Positions 16,651-25,838 of a stretch of DNA of 64,000 nt are shown one piece after another. The DNA comes from Saprospiraceae bacterium (GTDB taxonomy: Bacteria > Bacteroidota > Bacteroidia > Chitinophagales > Saprospiraceae), in the NCBI GenBank assembly GCA_016715965.1, contig JADJXG010000001.1:2671501-2735500 (forward strand), written 5' to 3'. The stretch's first letter is position 1. Every line of letters begins with the position of its first letter. The position numbers and the translations under genes are program-made. Below the pieces are notes generated by a model that searched no databases, had not been told where the DNA came from, and was given only the letters and a program-made list of their open reading frames with translations.

Positions 16651-16788
16651 TGCGTACAACAGCAGTTTGGCAAAATGGCGGGTTCAGTGCTAAATTGAAC
16701 ATTTGGTTTTCAAATGAACATTAGTGCTAAATTGAAAGTAAGTGCTTCTAAATCCGCCACTTCGCCAAGCTGCAAACCGTTGGGCGTA
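16651..16788 (+). repeat. attC-like site 9 (long type)
   Basis: Same sequence as site 6 up to the crossover GTT. After it the next cassette begins GTTGGGCGTA (16779-16788) instead of GTTAGCGGTC. The sequence change falls exactly at the GTT, as expected for integron recombination. Confidence 0.9.
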
Positions 16789-16820
16789 ATGATAAAACTC
16801 AGTAGAACAATTTAAACTCA

Positions 16821-17414
16821 ATGGAAAAAATTATTTCTGCACTTGCCAGGATAGAACCCTTGACAACTGGTCAACAAGATGCTCTATTAGCACTTCAGCC
16901 TTTCATGAAGCATGTTACCTTAAAAAAAGGCGCTTATCTCTATCAGGTAGGCGAAATTCCAGACTTTGTCGTATTTGTTGAATTTGGAATACTTCGTCAC
17001 ATTATTATTGACAGCAGTGAAAATGAAAAAATACTTAGGTTCTACAAGGAGAAAGATTTTATTGAAGACTGCCAATCCTTCAATGAACAAAAACCTGTGA
17101 ATTATTCAATCCAGGCACTTGAAGACTGTGAACTCAGTTATTTCAAATTTCTGGAGGTGGCACATTTATATACCGACTACCCGGAATTTGAAAAAATAGG
17201 TAGGAAAATGATGGAAAGTAACGCAGCATCTTATGGGAAGCATTTATCTATATTATTGAAATATAATTCAGAGGAACGGTATAAGTTTTTAATTCAACAC
17301 TATCCTGAACTCATAAAAAGAATATCGGTTACCCACTTGGCACAGTACCTTGACATGAACAGAGTCACCTTAAGCAAAATGAGGTCACGAATCCTTAATG
17401 GCAAGATTTTGTAG
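16821..17414 (+). CDS. Crp/Fnr-family regulator
   Basis: 197 residues. The N-terminal cyclic-nucleotide-binding beta-roll (KGAYLYQVGEIPDFVVFVEFGILRH, near 34-58) and a C-terminal helix-turn-helix (ISVTHLAQYLDMNRVTLSKMRSRI, near 169-192) are visible. There is no Cys cluster, so it is not an Fe-S Fnr. It lies 56 bp upstream of a dihaem cytochrome c in the same cassette, which may be its target. Confidence 0.85.
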   Translation: MEKIISALARIEPLTTGQQDALLALQPFMKHVTLKKGAYLYQVGEIPDFVVFVEFGILRHIIIDSSENEKILRFYKEKDFIEDCQSFNEQKPVNYSIQALEDCELSYFKFLEVAHLYTDYPEFEKIGRKMMESNAASYGKHLSILLKYNSEERYKFLIQHYPELIKRISVTHLAQYLDMNRVTLSKMRSRILNGKIL

Positions 17415-17447
17415 CTTAAACTACACATCTCAAATATGCCTGTGCCC

Positions 17448-17455
17448 TAACTTTG
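17448..17455 (+). promoter_or_regulatory. -7 box of the cytochrome c gene
   Basis: TAACTTTG lies 15 bp before the ATG at 17471. Because it overlaps the alternative TTG start at 17453, it favours 17471. Confidence 0.6.
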
Positions 17456-17470
17456 CTGAAAATTACGGAC

Positions 17471-18490
17471 ATGGACAAAAAAAACTCCATTAAAAAACGA
17501 AGACTGGTTATCAGGATACTGAAATGGACAGGAATAGGACTAATTGTCCTCATTCTTGGTTTTGTTGCATTTGTGCAATTGACCTGGGACAAGAAACACG
17601 AAGCTCCTTATCCTGAAATTACAGCCAGTAGAGATTCTGCTGTAATCGCAAGAGGTGCTTATCTTGCAAATAGTGCTGCTCATTGTGGTGCTTGTCACAC
17701 AAGCATGGATGAAGTTCGATTATTTGACGAAGGGAAAAAGGTCGAGTTCAAAGGTGGTTGGGAATTGTCTTTCCCGGGCTTTGGGACATTTACAGGACCA
17801 AACATTACCTCAGATAATGAGACAGGGATAGGAAAATACACAGATGCCGAAATAACGAGGAGCCTTAGACATGGGGTAGGCACGGACGGCAGGGCACTCT
17901 TTCCAATGATGACCTTTCAGGGAATGAGTGATGAAGACTTAACCGCAATAATTTCCTATTTGAGGACTTTGCCTCCTATTCAAAATAAAGTGAAGCCATT
18001 TGATTATGGGTTCATGTATAAAGCGCTGTTGGCTGTAGGAATGATAAAACCAGAAGGAGCAAAAGAACCTCCACCAAAGTCTGTGAAAATTGAGCCTACG
18101 GCTGAGTATGGTAAATACCTTGCGTATAATGTTGCCAATTGCAGGTCATGTCATACTGAAGTGGATATGAATACCGGTGAATACATCGGTAAAGACTTTG
18201 CAGGAAAGGCTTATTTTCCACCTGATGAATTTTCAGAAGGATATTCATATGTATCTCCGAATTTAACTCCCCATCAAGAAACCGGAATTATGGCAGGTTG
18301 GACTGAAGAGCAATTTGTAAATCGGTTCAAACATGGAAGAGTACACAAAGGCAGTCCTATGCAATGGGGAGCTTTTTCAAGAATGAATGATGTCGAACTT
18401 AAAGCATTGTACAAATTCTTCAAGTCTCTCGAACCTGTCGAAAATAATATCAAACAAATTGTATTCGCACCGGGGGAAAAGCCGGAATGA
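17471..18490 (+). CDS. Membrane-anchored dihaem cytochrome c
   Basis: 339 residues. One N-terminal membrane helix (about 17-37) anchors it. Two c-type haem sites follow: CGACH near 70-77 and CRSCH near 222. Each lies in a domain with the GPNIT / SPNLTPH loop and a Met ligand region (MMTFQGMSDEDL; MQWGAFSRMNDVEL) typical of alcohol-dehydrogenase-type cytochromes. It is likely an electron carrier facing the periplasm. No partner dehydrogenase is in the cassette. Confidence 0.88.
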   Translation: MDKKNSIKKRRLVIRILKWTGIGLIVLILGFVAFVQLTWDKKHEAPYPEITASRDSAVIARGAYLANSAAHCGACHTSMDEVRLFDEGKKVEFKGGWELSFPGFGTFTGPNITSDNETGIGKYTDAEITRSLRHGVGTDGRALFPMMTFQGMSDEDLTAIISYLRTLPPIQNKVKPFDYGFMYKALLAVGMIKPEGAKEPPPKSVKIEPTAEYGKYLAYNVANCRSCHTEVDMNTGEYIGKDFAGKAYFPPDEFSEGYSYVSPNLTPHQETGIMAGWTEEQFVNRFKHGRVHKGSPMQWGAFSRMNDVELKALYKFFKSLEPVENNIKQIVFAPGEKPE

Positions 18491-18498
18491 GAAACACA

Positions 18499-18569
18499 TA
18501 CGCCCAACAACGGCTATGCGATAATGCTCCCGAAACGGTCGCACTACGCATAGCCAGCCGTTATAGGCG
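18499..18569 (+). repeat. attC-like site 10 (short)
   Basis: TACGCCCAAC (18499-18508) is the exact reverse complement of the cassette start GTTGGGCGTA at 16779. GTTATAGGCG (18560-18569) starts the next cassette. The inner arms are CGGCTATGCG and CGCATAGCC. Confidence 0.9.
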
Positions 18570-18601
18570 ACCATTCGTAAATTTATAATAAAACTTTAAT
18601 T

Positions 18602-19069
18602 ATGAAAATTGTAATTATCATACTTACAGCATTAGCTATGATTTTAACTTCTTGTTCAAAGGAGAGTTCGGACACAGGTGAAGGTACATTTTATTGTAAG
18701 ATTGACGGAACTCCTTTCAGTTCCTCTGGAATGTTATTATCCGCTTCAACCTTTGGAGATGGTTTTAAAGTTATCGCTATAGAATCTGTTACCTCTGGTA
18801 GATCTGTTGCACTATTTGTCTCTGAATCCTCAACTGGTACATTTGACCTTGGGCCTTCTCAGCAAAATAATAGGGGCTCATTTTTTGATTCTTACCTAAA
18901 TACGGTGACTTATACCACCCATTCATTAGATAATGATGGTTCCGGTACAGTAGTTCTTAGTCGAAATGATGGAAAAATAGCAATTGGAACTTTTGAAATG
19001 AATGTCTCTAACGGAAGTAGAGTTATAAGAATTACTGAAGGTAGGTTTCATGTCAGATACTTAAAATGA
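18602..19069 (+). CDS. Lipoprotein resembling DUF6252
   Basis: 155 residues with a lipoprotein signal (ALAMILTSCSKE, lipidated Cys near 18). The rest is a beta-rich domain beginning FYCKIDGTPFSSSG and ending GRFHVRY, the pattern of Bacteroidota DUF6252-type lipoproteins. The function is unknown. It is the only gene of a 0.55-kb cassette. Confidence 0.7.
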   Translation: MKIVIIILTALAMILTSCSKESSDTGEGTFYCKIDGTPFSSSGMLLSASTFGDGFKVIAIESVTSGRSVALFVSESSTGTFDLGPSQQNNRGSFFDSYLNTVTYTTHSLDNDGSGTVVLSRNDGKIAIGTFEMNVSNGSRVIRITEGRFHVRYLK

Positions 19070-19103
19070 TGGATTGTTAGGAGACAATGAGCAATTAAAT
19101 GGC

Positions 19104-19202
19104 CGCCTATAACATGCTGCACAACGCTATGCCTACTAACGTCTCCGTGAATAATTAAAAGTACTAAATCGGCACAGCGTGTGCAGCCCTCCGTTAGCGG
19201 TC
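19104..19202 (+). repeat. attC-like site 11
   Basis: CGCCTATAAC (19104-19113) is the reverse complement of the cassette start GTTATAGGCG at 18560. GTTAGCGGTC (19193-19202) starts the second AraC/SDR cassette. The inner arms are TGCTGCACA.CGCTATGCC and GGCACAGCGTGTGCAGC. Confidence 0.88.
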
Positions 19203-19241
19203 AGGCTACAACGACACCCAAACGACAATAATCATAACGGA

Positions 19242-19637
19242 ATGACAACAGAAAAAGATAAAGCATCTGTAAGACAAAAGGAAATAGTTGCCCAGTATCT
19301 TCACGAGCTTGACAAACATTTGACCGACCTTAAAAACGGAATGGCTGACAAAACTTTTGAAATAAAGGATTTGGCTGAATTGCTATTTGTAAGTCCCAAA
19401 CATTTGAGCAACACTATTCAGGAAGTATTAGGGAAATCGCCCTGCGATATTTATGAAGAGCGGCTTATGGAAATTTCTAAAGAACTTTTGCTTACAACCA
19501 ACAACACCATCTCACATATCGCACAGACATTAACCTTTGACCCGTCTAACTTCACCAAATTTTTCAAGAGCTATGAAGGCAAAACCCCAAAACAATTTCG
19601 TGAACTAAATTCAAAAACTGAACTTCTCACCAAATAA
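19242..19637 (+). CDS. Short AraC-type regulator, copy 2
   Basis: 131 residues, the same protein as that encoded at 12678, with only silent difference seen (one codon near the start). The direct repeats overlapping its 3' end (19620-19632 and 19641-19653) are also kept. Its presumed target, the SDR gene just downstream, is frameshifted here. Confidence 0.85.
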   Translation: MTTEKDKASVRQKEIVAQYLHELDKHLTDLKNGMADKTFEIKDLAELLFVSPKHLSNTIQEVLGKSPCDIYEERLMEISKELLLTTNNTISHIAQTLTFDPSNFTKFFKSYEGKTPKQFRELNSKTELLTK

Positions 19638-19662
19638 TCGGAACTTCTCACCATAACCAACC

Positions 19663-19708
19663 CATAATCTATTTGGAAATTTGCACCAACAAATTCAAAT
19701 AGATTATG
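19663..19708 (+). promoter_or_regulatory. Second copy of the start-codon inverted repeat
   Basis: CATAATCTATTTG (19663-19675) and CAAATAGATTATG (19696-19708) are the same 13-bp arms as at 13099. They again cover the SDR start codon. Confidence 0.5.
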
Positions 19709-20579
19709 ACAAAGAAAATTTCTAATAACAGGTGCAAGTGGTGGCTTCGGAAAATTAATCGTATTTGCACTGTTACAAAAAGGTCATTCAGTTGCCGCTT
19801 CTATGCGGGACATCAATGGGAAAAACAAATCCATTGCAGACGAACTGAGTAAAGCAGGAGCAAAAATTATAGAAATTGATGTTACTGACGATACAAGTGT
19901 AAACAATGGAGTGCAAAAAGCCATTGCAGAACTTAATGGCTTAGATGTTTTGATAAACAATGCAGGTACCGGAGTTCTTGGAATGCAGGAGTTTTTTACA
20001 CCTGCCGATTTTCAAAAAATATTTGACATTAATGTTTTTGGGGTACAACGAATGAACAGGGCCGTTGTTCCCTATTTCCGTGAAAAGAAGGACGGTTTGA
20101 TTGTTTATACTTCAAGCTTGCTTGGCAGAATAGCCTTGCCATTTTACGGAGCTTATCAGGCTTCAAAATGGGCATTGGAAGCTCTAGCAGAAAATTACAG
20201 GGTAGAACTTTCTGGTTTCGGAATTGAAAATTGCATTGTAGAGCCGGGAGGATACCCAACTTCATTTAACGAAAATCTAATAAAGCCAAGCGACAAAAGT
20301 AGAGAAGCCGCTTATGGCGATTTTGCAAAAGTGCCTGAAATAGCACTTCAAAATTTTGAGAATGTTTTAAAGAACAATCCGCAACAAGACCCTCAAAAAG
20401 TGGCAGACGCTTATGCCGAACTTCTTGAAAAACCCAAAGGCGAAAAACCATTCCGTAAGGCAGTTGATTTTATTGGTATGGCAGAACATATCCAAAAATA
20501 TAATGAACACCACGAGCAAATAATGACAGGACTTTACACAAAATTTGGAACACAAGGAATGCTGAGTGTAAAGAAATAA
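19706..20579 (+). pseudogene. SDR gene, copy 2, frameshifted at codon 5-6
   Basis: Relative to the intact copy at 13142 there is one extra T near 19720 (AAAATTTCT against AAAATTCT). Everything after it matches. The frame reopens and could start at the ATG at 19803 (MRDINGK), but that product would lack the TGASGGFG cofactor motif and should be inactive. It is either true inactivation after duplication or a homopolymer read error. Confidence 0.8.
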
Positions 20580-20651
20580 GTCAACGTGAAATATTTTCAG
20601 GACAAAGGTTAATACTTCGGTATTGACCTTTTGGCATTAGCAAAAGCCCGA

Positions 20652-20788
20652 ACCGCTAACAAGGTATTTGCAAAAGCACGGCTGACGGAAGTAATTGAAC
20701 AGTTGTGCATCTATCAACTTTTGTGCTTATATTTAGCTGACGTTTTTCAAATACCGTGCCTTCGCAAATACCCAAAACGTTAGTAGAT
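20652..20788 (+). repeat. attC-like site 12 (long type)
   Basis: Same sequence as site 7 up to the crossover GTT. The next cassette begins GTTAGTAGAT (20779-20788) instead of GTTGTGCACA. ACCGCTAAC is at 20652-20660. Confidence 0.88.
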
Positions 20789-20974
20789 ATGATCAAAGAC
20801 CTAACAAGATGAAAAAGAAACCACTTTATGGTGTAACAACATACAATTCATCACGTTACGTATAGAGAAAATTCAAACTAACGGTGTTAATTACCTGAAA
20901 GTGACACCTTAAATAAAACGAGTACGGCCCATTACCTTTAGGGACAGTGAGGTTAACTATATAAACTTAAATTT

Positions 20975-21630
20975 ATGAAAATCAATTCATTTCCATTTTT
21001 TAATTTTAGGTCACAAGGATATTTATATTTCTGTGGGTATGCAATTTTGGGTTTAGAAATGAAGCATTTTGCCAAATTAAAATATTTCCAGACGGCAATA
21101 CAACTGTAGGAACATTAACTCAATTTCAATCACAAACGAAATTACAAATATTAGCTGGTGCCGGACCTACTGATCCTGTTGGTTTGTGGATTAATTGCCT
21201 CAATCACACTAACAACTATGCTTACTGTCAGACGAATAATGTCAACAAGCCTTTATCAAAAGCTTTTGAAGTCCAATTGAATGGAGTAACCAAGTATTAT
21301 ATTAAAGGAGATGGAGGAACAGTTTTTACTTCAGATTCATTATTGAAAACCAATATAAATAGAATTTTGAACTCAATAGAAATACTCAGTAACTTAAATG
21401 GTTATACTTATCAATTTAAGGATGAATTGGCAGTTGATCATAAAATCAGGTCAGGACTAATTGCTCAAGAAGTCGAAAGGTTTTTACCACATTTAGTTGA
21501 TACAGATCAAAACAATATCAAAGGTGTAAATTATGTAGAATTAATTCCATATCTTTTAGATGCAATTAAAGAGCTAAATGCTAAAATTGAAGAATTGGAA
21601 GTCAAATTAGATAATTGCTGTAAAAATTAA
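20975..21630 (+). pseudogene. S74/tail-fibre-like surface protein, copy 1, frameshifted
   Basis: The intact form (reconstructed from the copy at 23844) has a signal peptide, a KIFPDGNTTVGTLTQF segment and a C-terminal peptidase-S74-like intramolecular chaperone domain (NGYTYQFKDE...SGLIAQEVERFLPHLV...LDAIKELNAKIEELE coiled coil). In this copy the stretch after codon 11 differs (AGGTCACAAGG for CAAGCTACAGGG), one base shorter, which breaks the frame near 21008. The remainder is open from 21184. GH16 and FISUMP genes follow in the same cassette. Confidence 0.75.
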
Positions 21631-21635
21631 CTACT

Positions 21636-22625
21636 ATGAGAAAATTATTTTTTTTATTATTTGCTTCTTTTAAAGTGGCTGCCCAATTTCCTTCGAACGA
21701 TGGAACTTGGGAATTGAAAAAAGAGGATCAATTTACAATATATAATTCTACAGATTGGCATGATACATACCCATGGGGAAGTTATAATGGATACAGTCCT
21801 GAATACAATGACCCAGCTAATTTAATATACTCTAATTCTTGGTTAAAAATTAGATCAAATAAATTTACACCTCCATGGTATGACCCAAACACTAATCGTA
21901 CATACGATTATTCAGGTGGATGTACTTGGTCAAAGTTTAAATACAAGTATGGATATTTTGAAGCTTCTATTAAGACCCCTATCGGGCGTGGATATTGGCC
22001 AGCTTACTGGGTTTGGGATGCAGATCCAGATCCATGCAATTACTATGATGAAATTGATATCCATGAAAGAGGTGGTGATCTATCAGAAACTAGCACCACC
22101 ACAAGCCAAAGTCACCATTGGAGAGACGCATGCATAAGGAAACACAATACAAATGTTTACACAGGAATAAACAATTGCGCTATAACTCATAAATATAGCA
22201 TGCTTTGGCAGCCAGGTAGAATGATTTATTATATCGATGATCAGACAGTGCATTCCATGAATGATCAGAATAATACGCCATCACATTCACAAGCCTTAAT
22301 TTTAAATTTTGCAATTGATCCTTGGACTCCCCCAAACAACTCAACAGCATTCCCCAATCATTTCGAAATAGACTACATTAAGATTTATCAACTAAAAACA
22401 GACTGCTCGAAGGTAGAGTCAATTTGTACTTTTAATAAATCACAATATGTATTAAATGTAAAAAAAGAAATTACTTTTGGAGGGACTACTTGCAATACAA
22501 ACATCAACACTAGTGATGGTGTAGCTTTTTGGGCCAAAGACTTTATAATTCTTGATAAAAATACAACACTAACAAGTAACGGTTCCGGTTATTTATGTTT
22601 CAACACATATAATTGTTCAAATTAA
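21636..22625 (+). CDS. Secreted GH16-family glycoside hydrolase, copy 1
   Basis: 329 residues with a signal peptide (1-17, ending VAAQ). The catalytic signature EIDIHE (ExDxxE) lies near 140, preceded by GRGYWPAYWVWDAD, typical of GH16 beta-glucanases, agarases and related enzymes. The fold ends near IDYIKIYQL. A C-terminal 70-residue part (ITFGGTTCN... to LCFNTYNC) resembles the Cys-ending repeat found at the end of many Bacteroidota secreted proteins. The polysaccharide target cannot be told. It starts 5 bp after the S74 gene and 12 bp before the FISUMP gene. Confidence 0.88.
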   Translation: MRKLFFLLFASFKVAAQFPSNDGTWELKKEDQFTIYNSTDWHDTYPWGSYNGYSPEYNDPANLIYSNSWLKIRSNKFTPPWYDPNTNRTYDYSGGCTWSKFKYKYGYFEASIKTPIGRGYWPAYWVWDADPDPCNYYDEIDIHERGGDLSETSTTTSQSHHWRDACIRKHNTNVYTGINNCAITHKYSMLWQPGRMIYYIDDQTVHSMNDQNNTPSHSQALILNFAIDPWTPPNNSTAFPNHFEIDYIKIYQLKTDCSKVESICTFNKSQYVLNVKKEITFGGTTCNTNINTSDGVAFWAKDFIILDKNTTLTSNGSGYLCFNTYNCSN

Positions 22626-22637
22626 AACATTAAAGTT

Positions 22638-23579
22638 ATGAATAAATCAATTTTTCTTTTTTCTTTATTGCTTTTGTGTGAAATAAATGCTCATTCCCAA
22701 ATAATGGATTTTGAAGGCAATATTTATGATACAGTCAAAATAGGATTTCAAACTTGGCTGACTAGTAATATTAAGTCTAAATACTATTCAGATGGAACTC
22801 CAGTTTTAGCAAGTAACCATAAATGTGTCAACGGTGACTGCAATAATACTGATACATTTGGCTTACTCTATAATTATACTGGCCTTACCAGAAATGAAAC
22901 CAAGCGAAGGATACAAGGGATCTGTCCAACAGGATACAATATTCCAAGTCCTGATGATTGGCATCAACTAATGATTACTCTAAATGCGGATACGACATGG
23001 CTTTGGAAAGGAGCGTACAATTATGTTTCTGGAAAAGTAATCTCTAAACATTATGGTGGCAATAATAGTTCTGGCCTGACTTTAGTGCCATCTGGGGTGT
23101 TCGGTTTAAGTAACTATTTCAATTTTAGGAGAAGCGAACATTATAAACTATTTGATTCGACCAAGATTAGAGGAATCACTGTTTTTTTTGATGGTTCAAC
23201 AAATGAAACAATTAGGATTGATACTTTTATATCAGAGACTATAGCAAGATCAAATGACCAATATCTTCCGTGCCGTTGCATAAAGAATTCTATAACAACA
23301 AGCATAACTGAATTGGGAAGCAATGAAAGCATTAAGATATTTCCGAACCCATCTTTGAATGGTGAATTTACAATTGAGATTGGGGATGAATTATTAGGTG
23401 GATCAAACGAGATTCAAATTTTGTCAGAACTTGGAATTGTTTTAATTAATGAGACTTCTTTAAACAATAAAATTATTACTTTTAAACTTCCACGAGGTGT
23501 TTATATTATTAAAGTTATTAAAAGTAATAATAGTCGAAAAAGTATCTATTCCAAAAAAGTTGTACTACTCAATTATTGA
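22638..23579 (+). CDS. FISUMP-domain protein with T9SS tail, copy 1
   Basis: 313 residues. A signal peptide (1-20) leads into a Fibrobacter-succinogenes-major-paralogous-type domain (VKIGFQTWLTSNIK, LYNYTGL, GICPTGYNIPSPDDWHQL). A T9SS type A sorting domain closes the protein (IKIFPNPSLNGEFTIEI... YIIKV). It is exported to the surface through T9SS, probably as a structural or adhesive protein. It shares an operon with GH16. The last 330 bp or so are the same as in the copy at 27799, while the middle differs. Confidence 0.85.
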   Translation: MNKSIFLFSLLLLCEINAHSQIMDFEGNIYDTVKIGFQTWLTSNIKSKYYSDGTPVLASNHKCVNGDCNNTDTFGLLYNYTGLTRNETKRRIQGICPTGYNIPSPDDWHQLMITLNADTTWLWKGAYNYVSGKVISKHYGGNNSSGLTLVPSGVFGLSNYFNFRRSEHYKLFDSTKIRGITVFFDGSTNETIRIDTFISETIARSNDQYLPCRCIKNSITTSITELGSNESIKIFPNPSLNGEFTIEIGDELLGGSNEIQILSELGIVLINETSLNNKIITFKLPRGVYIIKVIKSNNSRKSIYSKKVVLLNY

Positions 23580-23583
23580 TCAC

Positions 23584-23657
23584 ATCTACTAACAATGTGT
23601 ATGACGAACATGGCGGCTAAACGCCGCCACGTCGCATACACTTGGCCGTTAGTAGAT
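23584..23657 (+). repeat. attC-like site 13 (short type)
   Basis: ATCTACTAAC (23584-23593) is the exact reverse complement of the cassette start GTTAGTAGAT at 20779. The next cassette starts with the same GTTAGTAGAT (23648-23657). The inner part equals sites 2 and 14. Confidence 0.9.
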
Positions 23658-23677
23658 ATGATCAAAGACCTAACAAG

Positions 23678-23767
23678 ATGAAAAAGAAACCACTTTATGG
23701 TGTAACAACATACAATTCATCACGTTACGTAGAGAGAAAATTCAAACTAACGGTGTTAATTGCCTGA
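23678..23767 (+). other. Possible 29-residue leader peptide (two copies)
   Basis: An ATG opens a short frame (MKKKPLYGVTTYNSSRYV, then ERKFKLTVLIA) within the 200-bp leader shared by the two S74/GH16/FISUMP cassettes. The copy at 20809 is cut after 18 codons by GAG to TAG. There is no evidence of translation; the leader may instead be an untranslated regulatory region. Confidence 0.3.
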
Positions 23768-24025
23768 AAGTGACACCTTAAATAAAACGAGTACGGCCCA
23801 TTACCTTTAGGGACAGTGAGGTTAACTTTATAAACTTAAATTTATGAAAATCAATTCATTTCCATTTTTTAATTTTCAAGCTACAGGGATATTTATATTT
23901 CTGTGGGTATGCAATTTTGGGTTTAGTAATGAAGCATTTTGCCAAATTAAAATATTTCCAGACGGCAATACAACTGTAGGAACATTAACTCAATTTCAAT
24001 CACAAACGAAATTACAAATATTAGC

Positions 24026-25336
24026 TGTAATAGTTTAGACTTAATCTGACAGTTAGTGATTAATTTTAAGTTGTCAAAAATAATTAATTAACCACTAAAC
24101 TGTCAGAAAATGAAATTAGAAACAAAATTAATCAAAACTAAATTGGGATTAGTCCATTTAGCAGAAAAATTGGGAAATGTATCTCAAGCTTGTAAAATAA
24201 TGGGGTATTCCAGGGATAGTTTTTACAGGATTAAAGAGATGTATGACACAGGAGGCGAAATGGCCTTAATCGAAGTCAGCAGGAGCAAACCACTGGTCAA
24301 GAATCGAGTGGCTCCCGAAGTAGAGAAAGCAGTTGTTGATATGGCTATTGACAATCCAGCTTTTGGACAAGTAAGGGTTGCAAATGAGCTTGTTAAGAGA
24401 GGAATATTTGTATCCCCTTGTGGAGTTCGTTGTGTTTGGTTGAGGCACGATCTGGAGACCTTCCAAAAGAGATTAAAGGCCCTCGAAGCCAAAGTGGCCC
24501 AGGATGGAATAATTCTTACAGAAGCCCAAGTTGTAGCCTTGGAGCGTAAGAAAGAAAAATTGGAATCTCAAGGTGAAATTGAAACATATCATCCGGGCTA
24601 TCTGGGAGCTCAGGATACTTATTATATTGGCAATATCAAAGGCGTTGGTCGTATCTATCAACAAACCTACATTGACACTTACTCTAAGGTAGTTCTGGCA
24701 AAAATCTATGATCGTAAAAATGCTCTTGTAGCAGCCGATTTGCTAAACGATAAAGTCCTGCCATTTTATGAACATGAGCAAATCAGGCTACTCAGGATAC
24801 TGACCGATCGTGGCACGGAATACTGTGGAAAAAGAGAATATCATGAGTACGAACTTTATCTGAGTTTGGAGGATATTGAACATACTAAGATCAAAGCACG
24901 ACACCCACAGACTAATGGTATCTGTGAAAGATTCCACCGCACCATTCAAAATGAATTTTATGCCATTACCTTCCGTAAAAAGTTATACAAATCTATTGAA
25001 GAGCTACAGGCTGACTTGGAGGATTGGCTACATTACTATAATTCGGACAGACCTCATTCCGGAAAATATTGCTTTGGCAAAACTCCTATGCAAACTCACA
25101 TCGAGTCAAAAAATATTGCAATTGATAAAATGTTAGAAACTCATTTTGAATAAAGAAGATCATGAATAGAGTAATTCAACGCGTAAACGCCAACAAACTA
25201 AATTGTGGAGTAAATGTCAAGAGTTCCGAAGGAACTTGCCTCGCTCTTGACTTTTACGGAACAATTGTTACTTTTGTTGAAGCGTTGGATTATTCTTTTT
25301 TATCGCCAACTGTCAGATCAAGTCTAGGTTATTACA
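24026..25336 (+). mobile_element. IS481-family element, copy 1 (1311 bp)
   Basis: The ends TGTAATAGTTTAGACTTAAT... and ...GTCTAGGTTATTACA are imperfect inverted repeats of about 35 bp. A 7-bp target duplication TATTAGC flanks it (24019-24025 and 25337-25343). It holds one transposase gene plus a 3' hairpin (GTCAAGAG...CTCTTGAC near 25216-25251). A nearly identical copy of the same length lies at 47006 in the opposite orientation. Confidence 0.92.
24110..25153 (+). CDS. IS481-family transposase, copy 1
   Basis: 347 residues in a single frame. The N-terminal helix-turn-helix region (GNVSQACKIMGYSRDSFYRI, near 23-42) is followed by a DDE integrase core: D in YIDTYSKVV near 187, D in LTDRGTEYCG near 236, and E in ICERFHRT near 273. 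The RPHSGKYCFGKTPMQ end is typical of IS481 and related rve transposases. It appears intact. Confidence 0.92.
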   Translation: MKLETKLIKTKLGLVHLAEKLGNVSQACKIMGYSRDSFYRIKEMYDTGGEMALIEVSRSKPLVKNRVAPEVEKAVVDMAIDNPAFGQVRVANELVKRGIFVSPCGVRCVWLRHDLETFQKRLKALEAKVAQDGIILTEAQVVALERKKEKLESQGEIETYHPGYLGAQDTYYIGNIKGVGRIYQQTYIDTYSKVVLAKIYDRKNALVAADLLNDKVLPFYEHEQIRLLRILTDRGTEYCGKREYHEYELYLSLEDIEHTKIKARHPQTNGICERFHRTIQNEFYAITFRKKLYKSIEELQADLEDWLHYYNSDRPHSGKYCFGKTPMQTHIESKNIAIDKMLETHFE

Positions 25337-25838
25337 TATTAGCTGGTGCAGGCCCTACTGATCCTGTTGGTTTGTGGATTAATTGCCTCAATCACACTAA
25401 CAACTATGCTTACTGTCAGACGAATAATGTCAACAAGCCTTTATCAAAAGCTTTTGAAGTCCAATTAAATGGAGTAACTAAGTATTACATTAAAGGAGAT
25501 GGAGGAACAGTTTTTACTTCAGATTCATTATTGAAAACCAATATAAATAGAATTTCGAACTCAATAGAAATACTCAGTAACTTAAATGGTTATACTTATC
25601 AATTTAAGGATGAATTGGCAGTTGATCATAAAATCAGGTCAGGACTAATTGCTCAAGAAGTCGAAAGGATTTTACCACATTTAGTTGATACAGATCAAAA
25701 CAATATCAAAGGTGTAAATTATGTAGAATTAATTCCATATCTTTTAGATGCAATTAAAGAGCTAAATGCTAAAATAGAAGAATTGGAAATCAAATTGGAT
25801 AATTGCTGTAAAAATTAACTACTATGAGAAAATTATTA

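Larger units (their letters stand above)
23844..25818 (+). pseudogene. S74/tail-fibre-like gene, copy 2, split by an IS
   Basis: The 5' part (23844-24025) encodes the signal peptide and KIFPDGNTTVGTL segment. It is cut by a 1311-bp IS481-family element, and the 3' part resumes after 25343 (AGAGPTDPVGLWINC...). Removing the element and one 7-bp target duplicate restores a continuous frame of about 220 codons with a complete S74 chaperone domain. By chance, a frame inside the right end of the element reads into the 3' part from 25162, giving a 218-codon fusion that lacks a signal peptide. Confidence 0.85.

Noticed and set aside
25162..25818. 218-codon frame joining the IS right end to the S74 remainder as a real gene
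   Set aside because: The first 50 codons are the non-coding, hairpin-bearing right end of the element, also open by chance in the other copy. The fusion lacks a signal peptide.
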